DNA of 64,000 nucleotides, taken from assembly GCF_001611275.1 (NCBI RefSeq), contig NZ_CP015080.1, forward strand, positions 2,918,001-2,982,000, read 5' to 3'. The DNA is from Desulfuromonas sp. DDH964. GTDB taxonomy: Bacteria > Desulfobacterota > Desulfuromonadia > Desulfuromonadales > DDH964. This document shows positions 53,153 to 63,936 of this stretch, piece after piece; the first letter of the stretch is position 1, and the number at the start of each line of letters is the position of its first letter. The notes below the pieces were generated by a model, which did no database searches, was not told the DNA's origin, and saw only the letters and a list, made by a program, of their open reading frames with translations. The translations under genes and the position numbers were made by a program.

Positions 53153-54514
53153 TCAGTTCTCCCCCTGTTCCGATAAACCCCGCACGGCGCGACTGAAGAC
53201 CTCGCCCCGTTCCTCGTAACTCTTGAACATGTCGAAACTTGAGCAGGCCGGCGAAAGGAGGACCGAGCCGCCGGCGGGCGTCTCCTGCCGTGCCAGGCGC
53301 ACTGCCGCCGGCAACGAATCGGCGCGCAGGGTGCGCGTCAGGCCGCCGAGTTCGGCCGCGATCCGCTCCGCGGCCTGGCCGATCAGGATCAGGCAGGCGA
53401 CCTTCTCTCGTACCAGGTCGGCAAGGGGCGCATAGTCCCCCCCCTTGTCCTTGCCGCCGGCAATCAGGGTGACCGGGGCGGAAAGCCCGGCCAGACTCTT
53501 GACGACGCTGCCGACATTGGTTCCCTTCGAGTCGTTGTACCAGGTCACGCCGTCGAGCACCCGGACCAGGACCATGCGGTGCGGCAGGCCGGGAAAGTCA
53601 CAGGCGGCCTGCCAGGCCACTGCCGGCGGACATCCTTCGAGGAGTGCAGGCAGCAGCGCCGCCATGACGTTTTCGAGGTTGTGAATCCCCTTCAATTGCA
53701 GCTCGGCCGCCGGAAACCGGACTTCGGCGCCGTTCTGGCGCCAGACCAGTTCACCGTCGGCATAGCCCATCCCCTCTGCCAGCAGCCGCGTAGAATCGAA
53801 CCAGACCTTGCGGGCTAAGATCGCGGCAGCTGCCTCCACCACCAGGGGGTCGGCGGCGTTGAGGATTGCCACCTCGGCGGCCGTCATCCTTTCGAACAGG
53901 CGCAGCTTGGCGGCGACGTAGGCGGCCATATCCGCATAGCGGTCGAGATGGTCCGCGCTGAGGTTGAGGAGCAGCCCATAGCGCGGCTGGAAAGTCTCGA
54001 TCGCCTCGAGCTGGAACGAGGAGAGTTCGGCGACCAGGTAGTCCCAGTCCTGGCGCTGTGTCGCCTCGATCAGCGGGGTTCCGAGGTTGCCGCCGACGAA
54101 GGTCTTCTTCCCCCAGGCGCTGAAGACCGCACCCGCGACGCTGGTCGTCGTCGATTTGCCGTTGGTGCCGGTAATGGCGACCAGGGGCGCCGCCAGTTCG
54201 GCGGCAGCGACCTCGACTTCCCCAACCACCCGCACCCCGGCGCTGATCGCCGCGGCAATCGCCGGCAGCGTCAGCGGAATGCCGGGGCTGACCACGACCA
54301 GGTCGGCACCGGTGAAGAGCGCCGTGGTATGGCCGCCGAGGTCGAGACGGACCCCCCTGGCGCGGAGCGCCTCGGCTTCCGCCAGTTCCGACGCCGGACG
54401 GCGATCGGAGAGGGTGACACGTGCGCCGCGTGCGAGGAAATAGTCGCAGAGGGAGCGCCCGGTGCGCCCGGCACCGACAACCATCACCTCTTTTTCCGCA
54501 TACGTGACGCGCAT
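53153..54514 (-). CDS. murD: UDP-MurNAc-L-Ala--D-Glu ligase
   Basis: This 453-residue Mur ligase has the N-terminal VMVVGAGRTGRSLCDYFLARG, P-loop ITGTNGKSTTTSVAG, NLSADHLDRY and the C-terminal WYNDSKGTNVGSVVKSL and LIAGGKDKGGDY motifs. Adds D-Glu. It is 1 bp from mraY and 2 bp from ftsW, so translation is tightly linked. Confidence 0.98.
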   Translation of the reverse strand: MRVTYAEKEVMVVGAGRTGRSLCDYFLARGARVTLSDRRPASELAEAEALRARGVRLDLGGHTTALFTGADLVVVSPGIPLTLPAIAAAISAGVRVVGEVEVAAAELAAPLVAITGTNGKSTTTSVAGAVFSAWGKKTFVGGNLGTPLIEATQRQDWDYLVAELSSFQLEAIETFQPRYGLLLNLSADHLDRYADMAAYVAAKLRLFERMTAAEVAILNAADPLVVEAAAAILARKVWFDSTRLLAEGMGYADGELVWRQNGAEVRFPAAELQLKGIHNLENVMAALLPALLEGCPPAVAWQAACDFPGLPHRMVLVRVLDGVTWYNDSKGTNVGSVVKSLAGLSAPVTLIAGGKDKGGDYAPLADLVREKVACLILIGQAAERIAAELGGLTRTLRADSLPAAVRLARQETPAGGSVLLSPACSSFDMFKSYEERGEVFSRAVRGLSEQGEN

Positions 54515-54515
54515 G

Positions 54516-55592
<1,077 letters not shown>

Positions 55593-55613
55593 CCTGTCAG
55601 TCTCCTCGCCCCG

Positions 55614-57002
55614 TCAACAGTTGCCGGCCGTGGGGCTGGTGGCGGCGCCACGCAGTCCGGCGCTGATCTGCTCCATGCGCATCCCCCGGGATCCCTTGAC
55701 CAGAATCCGGGCCCCGGGCGCAAGCCATTCCCGCAGCATCGCCAGGGCTTCGGCGTGGTCGGCGGCGACGCGGATTTTCGCTGGCGCCAGCCCCGCCTCC
55801 CGCGCACCGGCGGCAAGCTCGGCGGCAAATTTGCCCAGGACCACCAGGCCATCGACCCCGGCAGCCGCGGCGCCAACCTCGCGGTGCAGGGGTGCGGACT
55901 GGCTTCCGAGTTCGAGCATGTCGCCCAGAACGGCGAACTTGCCTCCCCCACCACTCTCGGCCAGAGTCTTCAACGCGGCCTTCATCGAGAGGGGGTTGGC
56001 ATTGTAGCTGTCATCGAAGAGGACCATGCCATCGGCCAGCGGCACCACTTCAAGCCGCCCGGCACGGGAGCGAAATTGCTCCAGGCCGCGGGCGATAACC
56101 GCCCCGGCGATGCCGAGGGCATGGGCGGCGGCGGCCGCGGCCAGCGCGTTCGACACGTTGTGGCGACCGGGGACAGCAAGGTTGACCCGCTGCGCACCCT
56201 CCGGCAGCTGCAGGGTGAAAGAGATTCCGTTCTCCTGCGGCGCCAGGTCGGCGCCGCGCACCGTGGCAGTGGCGGCCAGACCGTAAAAGAGGCGATGGGC
56301 GCCGTTGGCCACCGGCAACGCCGTCACCCGTTCGTCGTCGGCGTTGATCACCGCGGTTCCGCCGGCGGGAAGCGCGGCAAAGAGTTCCCCCTTGGCGCGG
56401 GCGACCCCTTCCAGGGTCAGCAGCTCCTCAAGATGCGCCGGCCCGATATTGGTGATAATCCCAATGGTCGGAGCGGCGATTTCGGCGAGCCGGGCGATCT
56501 CGCCACGGGCGCTCATCCCCATTTCGAGGACTGCCCAGTGGTGCTCGGGCGTCAACTGGCAGAGCGTCAGCGGCAATCCGATCAGGTTATTGTAGTTTCC
56601 CTGCGTCTTCAGGCCGGGCCCGTCGAGGGAGAGGATCGCCGCGAGCATCTCCTTGGTGGTGGTCTTGCCGGAAGACCCCGTTACCGCCAGCAGGGGCCCG
56701 GCAAAACCCCGCCGCAATCCGGCGGCAAGGTCGCCGAGGGCGGTCAGGGTATTGACGACGCCGACCACCGGCACCGGGAACCCGGCGATGATATCCTCGC
56801 TCAGGCAGACTGCGGCGCCGCGATGGACCGCCTCCGCGAGAAAGTCGTGACCATCGAAACTCGGCCCCCGCAGTGGCACGAAGAGATCACCGGGCCGGAT
56901 CGTCCGGCTGTCGGTCGAGACCCCGGAGACCGTGGCGCGCGCCGCCGGCGGAAAGATCCGTCCCCCAGTCATCGCAGCAATCTGCTGAATCTCGAGCTTC
57001 AT
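55614..57002 (-). CDS. murF: UDP-MurNAc-tripeptide--D-Ala-D-Ala ligase
   Basis: This 462-residue Mur ligase has DSRTIRPGDLFVPLRG in the N-terminal domain, P-loop VTGSSGKTTTKEMLA, NIGPAHLEEL and the C-terminal LFDDSYNANPLSMKAAL motif. It joins D-Ala-D-Ala (from Ddl) to the tripeptide. Overlaps murE by 4 nt (56999-57002). Confidence 0.98.
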   Translation of the reverse strand: MKLEIQQIAAMTGGRIFPPAARATVSGVSTDSRTIRPGDLFVPLRGPSFDGHDFLAEAVHRGAAVCLSEDIIAGFPVPVVGVVNTLTALGDLAAGLRRGFAGPLLAVTGSSGKTTTKEMLAAILSLDGPGLKTQGNYNNLIGLPLTLCQLTPEHHWAVLEMGMSARGEIARLAEIAAPTIGIITNIGPAHLEELLTLEGVARAKGELFAALPAGGTAVINADDERVTALPVANGAHRLFYGLAATATVRGADLAPQENGISFTLQLPEGAQRVNLAVPGRHNVSNALAAAAAAHALGIAGAVIARGLEQFRSRAGRLEVVPLADGMVLFDDSYNANPLSMKAALKTLAESGGGGKFAVLGDMLELGSQSAPLHREVGAAAAGVDGLVVLGKFAAELAAGAREAGLAPAKIRVAADHAEALAMLREWLAPGARILVKGSRGMRMEQISAGLRGAATSPTAGNC

Positions 57003-58522
57003 CCCTCTTCCTCCCGCTGACGCAGGGCCCGGGCCAATTCTTCGCGATCATCAAAATGGAATTTCTGGCGGCCGACGATCTGGTAATCCTCGTGTCCCTT
57101 GCCGGCCACCAGCAGCAGGTCGCCAGCGACAAGGAGAGAGACGGCGAAGTCGATGGCGGCGCGGCGGTCGGGAATCGTCAGGAACCCCTCCTCCCCGGCA
57201 GCGGCCGCGGCAAGCGTCAGTTCCCGGTCGGTAACCTTAAGGACTCCCGGACGGATTTCGGCAAGAATTGCCAGGGGATCTTCCGTCCGCGGGTTGTCGG
57301 AGGTCAGGATGACCAGGTTCGAGGCCCTGGCGGCGACCTCCCCCATGACCGGCCGCTTAGTCCGGTCGCGGTCGCCGCCGCAGCCGAAAAGGGTAATAAC
57401 CCGCCGCGGCGCCAGTTCTGCCACCGCCGTCAGCACCTTCTCCAGGGCATCGCCGGTATGCGCATAATCGACCAGGGCGAGGGCGCCGAGGCGATTGGCG
57501 ACCCGCTCCAGACGGCCCGGCACGGTCGGACAGGCAGAGAGCCCCTGCGCGATCGCGTCCGGCGCGAGGTCGAGGGCGAGACCGGCAGCGGCCGCGCAAA
57601 GAATGTTCTGGAGATTGAAGGGCCCCAAAAGCGGCGAATCGATGCGCAGCACCCCCTGCGGGGTCTGCAGTTCGCCGTGAATGCCGTCCAGGTCGACCGT
57701 TACGTGGCGGGGATGCACCGCGCCGACTCCTGGCCGGCTGCTGCAGCCGATCCCGGTGGGGAATTCTTCGGCGAGGCGGAGACCGTAGGGGTCGTCAAGG
57801 TTGAAGACCGGACGCCCGCCATGGCGCGCCAGCAGTTCGCTGAAGAGGCGGCGCTTGCCGGCGAAATAATGCGCCATGTCACCGTGGTAATCGAGATGTT
57901 CCGGGGTCAGGTTGGTAAAGACCCCGACACTGAAGGGGATGCCATCGACCCGATGCTGCACCAGCGCATGGGAGGAGACCTCCATCACCAGGCTGTCGGC
58001 GCCGTCGTTGCAGAAGGCGCTGATCTGGCGGAGCAGGTCGAGGGATTCCGGAGTCGTGTGCGAGGCCGGCAGCGACTGGTCGCCGTGGCGGTAGCTGATA
58101 GTCCCGAAGAGGGCGGGGGAACGGCCGGCGGCCTGGAGGATCGCCTCGACCAGGTAGCTGACCGTGGTCTTGCCGTTGGTGCCGGTGATCCCGACGACCG
58201 GGGTGCCGGCAGGCGGAGCGGAGTAATAGCGGGTAGCCGCCAGGGCGAGGGCAAGACGGGAGTCGCCGACCACGCATCCGGCAATCCCCTCGGGCAGGGC
58301 GACGGCCTCCTCGCTGACCACCGCCAAGGCCCCCCGGGCGAGGACGTCGGCAATAAAGGCATGGCCGTCGACCGCGGTGCCGCGCAGAGCGAAAAAGGCG
58401 GTCCCGGCACTAACCTGCCGTGAGTCGTAGGCCAGACCGCTGACTTCGCAGTCGCCCGGTCCCTGGCGATGCGTTACAAGGTGTTGCGGAATGAGCCCGG
58501 AAAACAGCATAGTACCTGGCAT
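56999..58522 (-). CDS. murE: UDP-MurNAc-tripeptide synthetase (meso-DAP adding)
   Basis: I start at ATG 58522, with GAGGG six bases upstream, instead of the in-frame TTG 27 bases earlier. The 507-residue ligase has SGLAYDSRQVSAGTAFFALRG, P-loop ITGTNGKTTVSYLV, and the DNPRTEDP motif, which in MurE marks meso-diaminopimelate (not lysine) as the third residue, as expected for a Gram-negative. It ends overlapping murF. Confidence 0.97.
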   Translation of the reverse strand: MPGTMLFSGLIPQHLVTHRQGPGDCEVSGLAYDSRQVSAGTAFFALRGTAVDGHAFIADVLARGALAVVSEEAVALPEGIAGCVVGDSRLALALAATRYYSAPPAGTPVVGITGTNGKTTVSYLVEAILQAAGRSPALFGTISYRHGDQSLPASHTTPESLDLLRQISAFCNDGADSLVMEVSSHALVQHRVDGIPFSVGVFTNLTPEHLDYHGDMAHYFAGKRRLFSELLARHGGRPVFNLDDPYGLRLAEEFPTGIGCSSRPGVGAVHPRHVTVDLDGIHGELQTPQGVLRIDSPLLGPFNLQNILCAAAAGLALDLAPDAIAQGLSACPTVPGRLERVANRLGALALVDYAHTGDALEKVLTAVAELAPRRVITLFGCGGDRDRTKRPVMGEVAARASNLVILTSDNPRTEDPLAILAEIRPGVLKVTDRELTLAAAAAGEEGFLTIPDRRAAIDFAVSLLVAGDLLLVAGKGHEDYQIVGRQKFHFDDREELARALRQREEEG

Positions 58523-58558
58523 TTTCTTCCCTCGCGGGAATCGTGTCAAATAAAGGGC

Positions 58559-60523
58559 TCAGGCCGGCGGCGCCAGCCGGACCCAGACTTCACTGCCAAA
58601 GTTGATCAACGAGCCGGGCTTGGGATACTGGTCAACGACCCGGCCGCTCCCCTGCAGGCGAATATTCAGCTTAACGTTCTCCATGGTCTGCAGCACCTGC
58701 CGGTAACTCATCCCCAGGCAGTTCGGCATGACCGGCGCATCGCCTTCCTTCCGCCCCGGTACAGCAACCGGAACATCGGTGGAGACCTCGTTCCGGGCGA
58801 GAATTTCATCCAGGGACGGCAGCCCCCCCGGCCCTACCGGTTCCCGGGGCGGAACCTTGAGATAGCGCAGCCCCTGGGCAGCAATCCGGGAAAAGACCGG
58901 AGCGGCGACCAGGCCACCGTAGGTCTGGCCTTCCGGCTCGTCGAGGACGACCAGGATCACCAGCTTGGGGTCGTCGGCGGGAACGAAACCGACAAAGGAG
59001 GCGACATTCTTGTCGGTTGAATAGGTCCCGGTGACCGGGTCGACTTTTTGCGCCGTGCCGGTCTTGCCCGCGACCCGGTAACCGGGGACCGTCGCCAGGG
59101 TTCCGGTCCCCCCCTCTTCGGTCACTTCCACCAGCATGTCCCGGATCTGCTTTGCAACCGCCGTCGAAATGACCTGTTTGCGCACACTGGGGCGGTGGCT
59201 TTCGACCACCTCGCCGTAGGAATTGACGACACTCGCCACCACGTAGGGCTTCATCAGGTAACCGCCGTTGGCAATAGCCGCCGTCGCCATCGCCACCTGG
59301 AGCGGCGTTACCGTCAGCCCCTGGCCGAAGCTGATCGCGGCCAGGTCGATCTCGAACCACTGGGACGGTTTCCGCAACAGCCCCGACTGCTCACCCGGCA
59401 GTTCCAGGCCGGATACTTCCCCAAAACCGAAGTCGCGCAGGTAGCCGTAATACTTCTCCCGTTCCAGCGCCTTGCCGATCTTGGCCGCGCCGATGTTCGA
59501 GCTGACCTTGAGGATCTCCGGCAGTTTCAGACGACCATAGGGATGATGGTCATGGATCGTCTTGCCCCCCACCCGCCAGGAACCGTTTTCGCAATTGATG
59601 AAAGTCCCTGGCTTCACCACCCCTTCGTTGAGAGCGGCGGCGAGCAGGAACATCTTGATCGTCGACCCCGGTTCATAGGTATCGCAGAGCGCCCGGTTGC
59701 GCCATTGCCCGGGCCGGTAGCGGTAAAAGGCATTGGGATTGAAGTCGGGCTGGCTCGCCATCGCCAGGATCTCGCCGTTGGCCGGGTTGAGAACCACGAC
59801 CGTTCCGGCCCGCGCATGACTCCCCTTGACGCCGGCCGCCAGCTCCTTCTCGGCGATGAACTGGAGGTTCTTGTCGAGGGTCAGGTGAAGATCGCTCCCC
59901 TGCTCGCCCCCCTGCACCATCTCCTCGCCGCCGCCGATCCCGCGCCCAAGCGCATCCCGTTCCATCACCAGGAAGCCCCCCTGGCCGAGAATCAGCGAGT
60001 CATACTTGAGCTCCAGCCCCTCCAGCCCTTCCGGATCGAGCCCGGTAAAGCCGATGACCTGGGCGCCCAGTTCCGAGTTGGGATAGAAGCGGCGATGCTC
60101 CCGGGTAAAGCCGACACCTTCGAGGTTCAGCGCCCGCACCAGCTCGCTTTCGCGCGGGGTGATCTGGCGTTTCAGCCAGAGAAACCCCTTCTCCGAATCG
60201 AGCTTGGCGCGGACTGCAGCGACCTTCAGACCGAGGGCATCGGCCAGCAGGCGCGCCGTCCGCGGGCGGTCAGTCACCTTGGTCGGTTCGAGGTAGACCG
60301 AATCGACCTCCAGGCTGACGGCGAGCGACTCCCCGTTGCGATCGTAAATCGTCCCGCGTTTTGGGATCAGCGGGATCACCTTTTGATGCTGGCGCTCGGC
60401 ACGCCGTTCCCAGTTGGCCTGGCCCAGAACCTGGAGATGGAAGGCACGCGCCGCAACAAACCCGAAAGCCGCCAGAAAACAGAGGCCTACCAGGCGAATG
60501 CGTACCCGAACCCACTTCTCCAT
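58559..60523 (-). CDS. ftsI: Septal peptidoglycan transpeptidase (PBP3/FtsI) with C-terminal PASTA domain
   Basis: I use ATG 60523, with GAGG at good spacing, over GTG six bases earlier. The 654-residue protein has one membrane helix (LVGLCFLAAFGFVAARAF), a PBP dimer/pedestal domain and the transpeptidase with STIKMF (Ser nucleophile, Lys), SSN and KTGTAQK motifs. The last ~65 residues form a PASTA-like domain (MPNCLGMSYRQVLQTMEN), which Enterobacterial FtsI lacks but many deltaproteobacterial and Gram-positive PBPs have. It crosslinks septal wall beside FtsW. Confidence 0.96.
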   Translation of the reverse strand: MEKWVRVRIRLVGLCFLAAFGFVAARAFHLQVLGQANWERRAERQHQKVIPLIPKRGTIYDRNGESLAVSLEVDSVYLEPTKVTDRPRTARLLADALGLKVAAVRAKLDSEKGFLWLKRQITPRESELVRALNLEGVGFTREHRRFYPNSELGAQVIGFTGLDPEGLEGLELKYDSLILGQGGFLVMERDALGRGIGGGEEMVQGGEQGSDLHLTLDKNLQFIAEKELAAGVKGSHARAGTVVVLNPANGEILAMASQPDFNPNAFYRYRPGQWRNRALCDTYEPGSTIKMFLLAAALNEGVVKPGTFINCENGSWRVGGKTIHDHHPYGRLKLPEILKVSSNIGAAKIGKALEREKYYGYLRDFGFGEVSGLELPGEQSGLLRKPSQWFEIDLAAISFGQGLTVTPLQVAMATAAIANGGYLMKPYVVASVVNSYGEVVESHRPSVRKQVISTAVAKQIRDMLVEVTEEGGTGTLATVPGYRVAGKTGTAQKVDPVTGTYSTDKNVASFVGFVPADDPKLVILVVLDEPEGQTYGGLVAAPVFSRIAAQGLRYLKVPPREPVGPGGLPSLDEILARNEVSTDVPVAVPGRKEGDAPVMPNCLGMSYRQVLQTMENVKLNIRLQGSGRVVDQYPKPGSLINFGSEVWVRLAPPA

Positions 60524-60569
60524 ACTCACCCTCGATCAGCGATCCACCGGAAACAGACCGGGAGATCGC

Positions 60570-60887
60570 TCAGTTCACGGTAATCACCTGTTGCGGGGTC
60601 GGCAGATGCAGTCCCAGCCGCTGGCGCGCCACCTGCTCGATCCGCTGCGGGCTGCTCAGGCTTGCCACCTCCACCTGCAGCCCGCGGGATTCCTGCTGCA
60701 GGTTGCGCAGTCGTCCTTCGAGGCTGGAGATGTCGTACTCGAGGTTGGTCACCTGCAGTCGCGACCAGACGTAAAAGAGGGAAACCGCGAGCAGCAGGGC
60801 CATGAACAGCAGCACCGGCAAGAGCCGCGGCCGGTGTAGAGCAAAGCCGTTAATCTTGGGGATCGGTCTCAGGATGGTCTGGGACAT
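60570..60887 (-). CDS. ftsL: Division protein FtsL
   Basis: This 105-residue bitopic protein has a short cytoplasmic tail, one membrane span (LLPVLLFMALLLAVSLFYVW) and a periplasmic coiled coil (NLEYDISSLEGRLRNLQQES). GGAGGG precedes ATG 60887. Size and position between rsmH and ftsI identify it; sequence conservation in FtsL is always low. Confidence 0.9.
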   Translation of the reverse strand: MSQTILRPIPKINGFALHRPRLLPVLLFMALLLAVSLFYVWSRLQVTNLEYDISSLEGRLRNLQQESRGLQVEVASLSSPQRIEQVARQRLGLHLPTPQQVITVN

Positions 60888-60934
60888 AACGCCCTCCGTA
60901 AATAGCAGGCCCCCGCCGGGGGAGCCGTGGCAGT

Positions 60935-61879
60935 TCAGTTGATACGGCGAACCCCGCGCAGCACCGCACTGCGGGCCCGGGGGTTGGTCTCGACTTCGGT
61001 CTCATCGGCCCGCAGTCCGCGCCGGGTCAAAAGCTCCACCCGCGGGGTGTGGCCGCATTGGCAGATCGGCAGCCGCGGCGGGCAGATGCAGCCTTTGGCT
61101 TCCTCGACGAAAAGCCGCTTGACGATCCGGTCTTCCAGGGAATGAAAACTGATCACCGCCAACCTCCCACCAAGGTTGAGCAGGCCAATCGCCGCCGCAA
61201 CGCCCCGGGCGACATGGTCGAGTTCGCCGTTGACGGCAATGCGCAGCGCCTGGAAAACCCGGGTCGCGGGATGGATCCGCGCCGGCACCCGCCCACCGGG
61301 AACGACATCCCGTACCAGTTCGGCCAGCTCCAGGGTCCGCAACAGCGGCGCCTCCTGGCGCCGGGCGACGATCTTGCGGGCGATCCGCCCGGCAAAGCGC
61401 TCTTCGCCGAACTCCCGGAAAATCTGCTGTAACTCCTCGGCGCTCGCTTCCGCCAGCAGTTCGGCGGCCGTCGCTCCCCGGGTCGGGTCCATGCGCATAT
61501 CAAGAGGAGCATCCTGGCGAAAGGAGAAGCCGCGCTCCCCCGCATCGAGCTGGTGCGAGGAGACCCCGAGGTCAAGCAGGATGCCGTCCACCCCCGCGAT
61601 CCCCTTGGCGGAGAGGATGGCGCCGGCATCGGCGAAGTTGGCATGCTCCAACTCAAATCTGCCGGCATAGGGTTGCAGGGTTGCCGCTGCCTTGGCCAGA
61701 GCCGCGGGATCGCGATCGAGGCCGATCAGGCGACCATCCGGGCCGCTCGCCTCCAGCAGCAGCCGGGCATGACCGCCACCACCGACCGTCCCGTCGAGAT
61801 AGACCCCCCCAGGTCGTGGTTGCAACAGGTCGAGGACCGCGCCGGGCATGACCGAGAGATGCTGAAAGTCGCCTCCCAT
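60935..61879 (-). CDS. rsmH: 16S rRNA m4C1402 methyltransferase RsmH
   Basis: This 314-residue SAM-dependent enzyme methylates N4 of C1402 in 16S rRNA. Motifs: HLSVMPGAVLDLLQPRPGG, DGTVGGGGHARLLLEASGP, DGILLDLGVSSHQLDAGERG and, near the end, ISFHSLEDRIVKRLF. Its ATG shares one base with the mraZ stop (TGATG at 61878-61882). Confidence 0.98.
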   Translation of the reverse strand: MGGDFQHLSVMPGAVLDLLQPRPGGVYLDGTVGGGGHARLLLEASGPDGRLIGLDRDPAALAKAAATLQPYAGRFELEHANFADAGAILSAKGIAGVDGILLDLGVSSHQLDAGERGFSFRQDAPLDMRMDPTRGATAAELLAEASAEELQQIFREFGEERFAGRIARKIVARRQEAPLLRTLELAELVRDVVPGGRVPARIHPATRVFQALRIAVNGELDHVARGVAAAIGLLNLGGRLAVISFHSLEDRIVKRLFVEEAKGCICPPRLPICQCGHTPRVELLTRRGLRADETEVETNPRARSAVLRGVRRIN

Positions 61880-62334
61880 CAGGGGAGCTCCAGCGTCTCG
61901 ACCAGATCAGGGTTGGCAGCCAGGGCATCGACCGCCTGGCTGACGACCTCGTCATAACGACGCTGACTGAAGATATCGATCCGCTGGAAATTGCCGACGA
62001 TCACCACGTCCCGCTCGTCATCGTTCAATCCCGCCCAGAGGCGCAGCGGCTTGCTCAGGGGGATACGCCCCTGGGCGTCGAACTTGACCGGGGTATGGGG
62101 TGCGATATAGATACGGTTGAGCTGGGTGCGCTCAGCGGCGCTCGGATGCTGCTGGATGGTGCGGGAGAAGGCGGCCCAATCGGCCGGTAGAAAGGCGGTC
62201 AGACCGCGGTCGCGGTTCTGGGTCAGCACCAGGCCATCTTCACCCGCAGCCGTGAGCAGATCCCGGAACTCCTTGGGAATACTGGCCCGCCACTTGGCGT
62301 CAATGGTGTTGACATAGGCGCCGCTGAATTCCAT
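61879..62334 (-). CDS. mraZ: MraZ transcriptional repressor of the dcw operon
   Basis: This 151-residue protein has two AbrB-like SpoVT repeats: FSGAYVNTIDAKWRASIPKEFRD and TPVKFDAQGRIPLSKPLRLWAG. MraZ forms rings that bind GTGGG repeats just upstream; three such boxes at 10-bp spacing are present between promoter and start codon, pointing to autorepression of the whole cluster. Confidence 0.96.
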   Translation of the reverse strand: MEFSGAYVNTIDAKWRASIPKEFRDLLTAAGEDGLVLTQNRDRGLTAFLPADWAAFSRTIQQHPSAAERTQLNRIYIAPHTPVKFDAQGRIPLSKPLRLWAGLNDDERDVVIVGNFQRIDIFSQRRYDEVVSQAVDALAANPDLVETLELP

Positions 62335-62347
62335 CCCACCTCACAAT

Positions 62348-62372
62348 GACACTAATACCCACTAAATCCCAC
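62348..62372 (-). promoter_or_regulatory. MraZ operator (GTGGG-type boxes)
   Basis: On the minus strand GTGGG (62368-62372), GTGGG (62358-62362) and the variant GTGTC (62348-62352) repeat every 10 bp, matching the known MraZ-binding arrangement. A further GTGGG is at 62335-62339, just before the ATG. Confidence 0.8.
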
Positions 62373-62383
62373 CAATTGGCACG

Positions 62384-62412
62384 ACTATATCGGCCACCCC
62401 ACACCTTGTCAA
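62384..62412 (-). promoter_or_regulatory. Promoter of the dcw operon
   Basis: Minus-strand TTGACA (62407-62412), 17 bp, TATAGT (62384-62389): nearly perfect sigma-70 consensus. Transcription would begin a few bases before the MraZ boxes. Confidence 0.85.
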
Positions 62413-62495
62413 GGAGTTTTTCCACTTAATTAAGGGGTTAGGGAGCGCCGGCAGGGGGAGAGAAACGGCGGGAGGATGGGTCGCGGGGAGAAAGT

Positions 62496-63758
62496 TCAGG
62501 GGGTGGGCCGGGGACCTTCCGGGAGGAGCATTTCGATCGCTTCGACGCGGCGATCGACAACCTTGCGAACTGTCAGGGTGACGCCGTCGACCTGGCAGCC
62601 GTCCCCTTCCTGCGGAATGGTGCCAAGGGTGCGCATCAGCAGGCCGGCAAGGGTATTGGCGTGTTCTTCGGAGAATTTGAGTTTGAAACGGCGATTGAGG
62701 GTACGCAGGGAGGCACTGCCGTCGACCAGGAAGCGGCCCGGCCCGAGTTCGCGGACCAGCACCTCCTCAACGTCGTATTCATCCTGTATTTCGCCGATGA
62801 TCTCCTCGACGATATCCTCCAGGGTGACGATCCCCTCGACGCCGCCATATTCGTCGATCACCATTGCCAGGTGCAGATGACGGCGACGGAAGGACTGCAG
62901 CAGGGTCTCGATCGGCTTCGACTCGGGGACGAAATAGGGTGGCCGGGCGAGTTCCCGCAGCGAGAACTCACCGCGGTTGCCGACAAAATTGAGGATGTCC
63001 TTGGAGTGGATCACCCCGACGACATTGTCGAGACTCCCCTCGTAGACCGGAAAGCGGGAGTGCCGCGCCTGCTGCACGATCGGCAGCACGCTCTCGAAGG
63101 ACTCGCCGACTTCGATGCCGACGACCTCGGTACGGGGGATCATGACATCACGGACCCGGATCTGCGACAGTTCAAAGACCCCGTGGAGCATGCGCCGCTG
63201 TTCCTTGGCGACCACCCCGGTCTGTTCGCCCACCGAGATGATCGAACGAATCTCGTCCTCGGAGATCAGCGGCCGCGCCGCTTCTCCCTTCAGCAGCCGG
63301 GTCAGCAGCCGGGAGACGCCGGTCACCATCCAGACCACCGGGGTAAGGACCCACATCACCACCAGGATCGGCCGCAGAACCAGGAAAGAGAGCTTTTCCG
63401 GGTAGCGGGCGGCGTAGGTCTTGGGGCAGACCTCGGAAAAGATCAGCAGCAGCGGGGTCAAAACGAGGATCGTCATCAACTCGCCACGATCGCCATAAAG
63501 CTCGACAAAGAGTGTGGTGGCGAAGACCGAAGCGGCAATATTCACCAGGTTATTGCCAACCAGGATGGCGCTCAGCAGCCGGTCGGGGTGCTCGAGGACG
63601 GCCTCGAGACGATCGGCGCCACTGCGGCGTTTTTCGACCAGGTACTTGAGGCGCAATTTGTCGAGCGACATCAGGGCCGTTTCCGAACCGGAAAAGAAGG
63701 CGGAAAGGACGAAGAGAATGCCAAGGGTGGCGAGGTGGAACAGTTGTGCTTCGGACAT
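62496..63758 (-). CDS. DUF21/CBS-pair membrane protein (HlyC/CorC family)
   Basis: I start at ATG 63758; the frame continues further upstream but that extension does not look like the family. The 420-residue protein has a DUF21 (CNNM) membrane domain with three or four spans (LFVLSAFFSGSETALMSL; SAILVGNNLVNIAASVFA). A CBS pair (VRDVMIPRTEVVGIEV; HLAMVIDEYGGVEGIVTLEDI) and a C-terminal CorC_HlyC transporter-associated domain complete it. Members handle Mg2+/Co2+ efflux; older haemolysin names are misleading. Ends ~160 bp from the mraZ promoter. Confidence 0.92.
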   Translation of the reverse strand: MSEAQLFHLATLGILFVLSAFFSGSETALMSLDKLRLKYLVEKRRSGADRLEAVLEHPDRLLSAILVGNNLVNIAASVFATTLFVELYGDRGELMTILVLTPLLLIFSEVCPKTYAARYPEKLSFLVLRPILVVMWVLTPVVWMVTGVSRLLTRLLKGEAARPLISEDEIRSIISVGEQTGVVAKEQRRMLHGVFELSQIRVRDVMIPRTEVVGIEVGESFESVLPIVQQARHSRFPVYEGSLDNVVGVIHSKDILNFVGNRGEFSLRELARPPYFVPESKPIETLLQSFRRRHLHLAMVIDEYGGVEGIVTLEDIVEEIIGEIQDEYDVEEVLVRELGPGRFLVDGSASLRTLNRRFKLKFSEEHANTLAGLLMRTLGTIPQEGDGCQVDGVTLTVRKVVDRRVEAIEMLLPEGPRPTP

Positions 63759-63936
63759 GAGTGACCCTGAAGGGAAGATCGTCCCGGCAACCGCCGGTGT
63801 TTTGGGGGGATCATACCCCAAGTCGGCGGCGCTGACAAACAAGTTGTGACTGGCGATTGCCAGGCATGGGCCCACTGTGCTATGAAGAGAACCACCCGGC
63901 CGCACAGCGGCCAACACCCTCGGCAGGAACCTTTTC

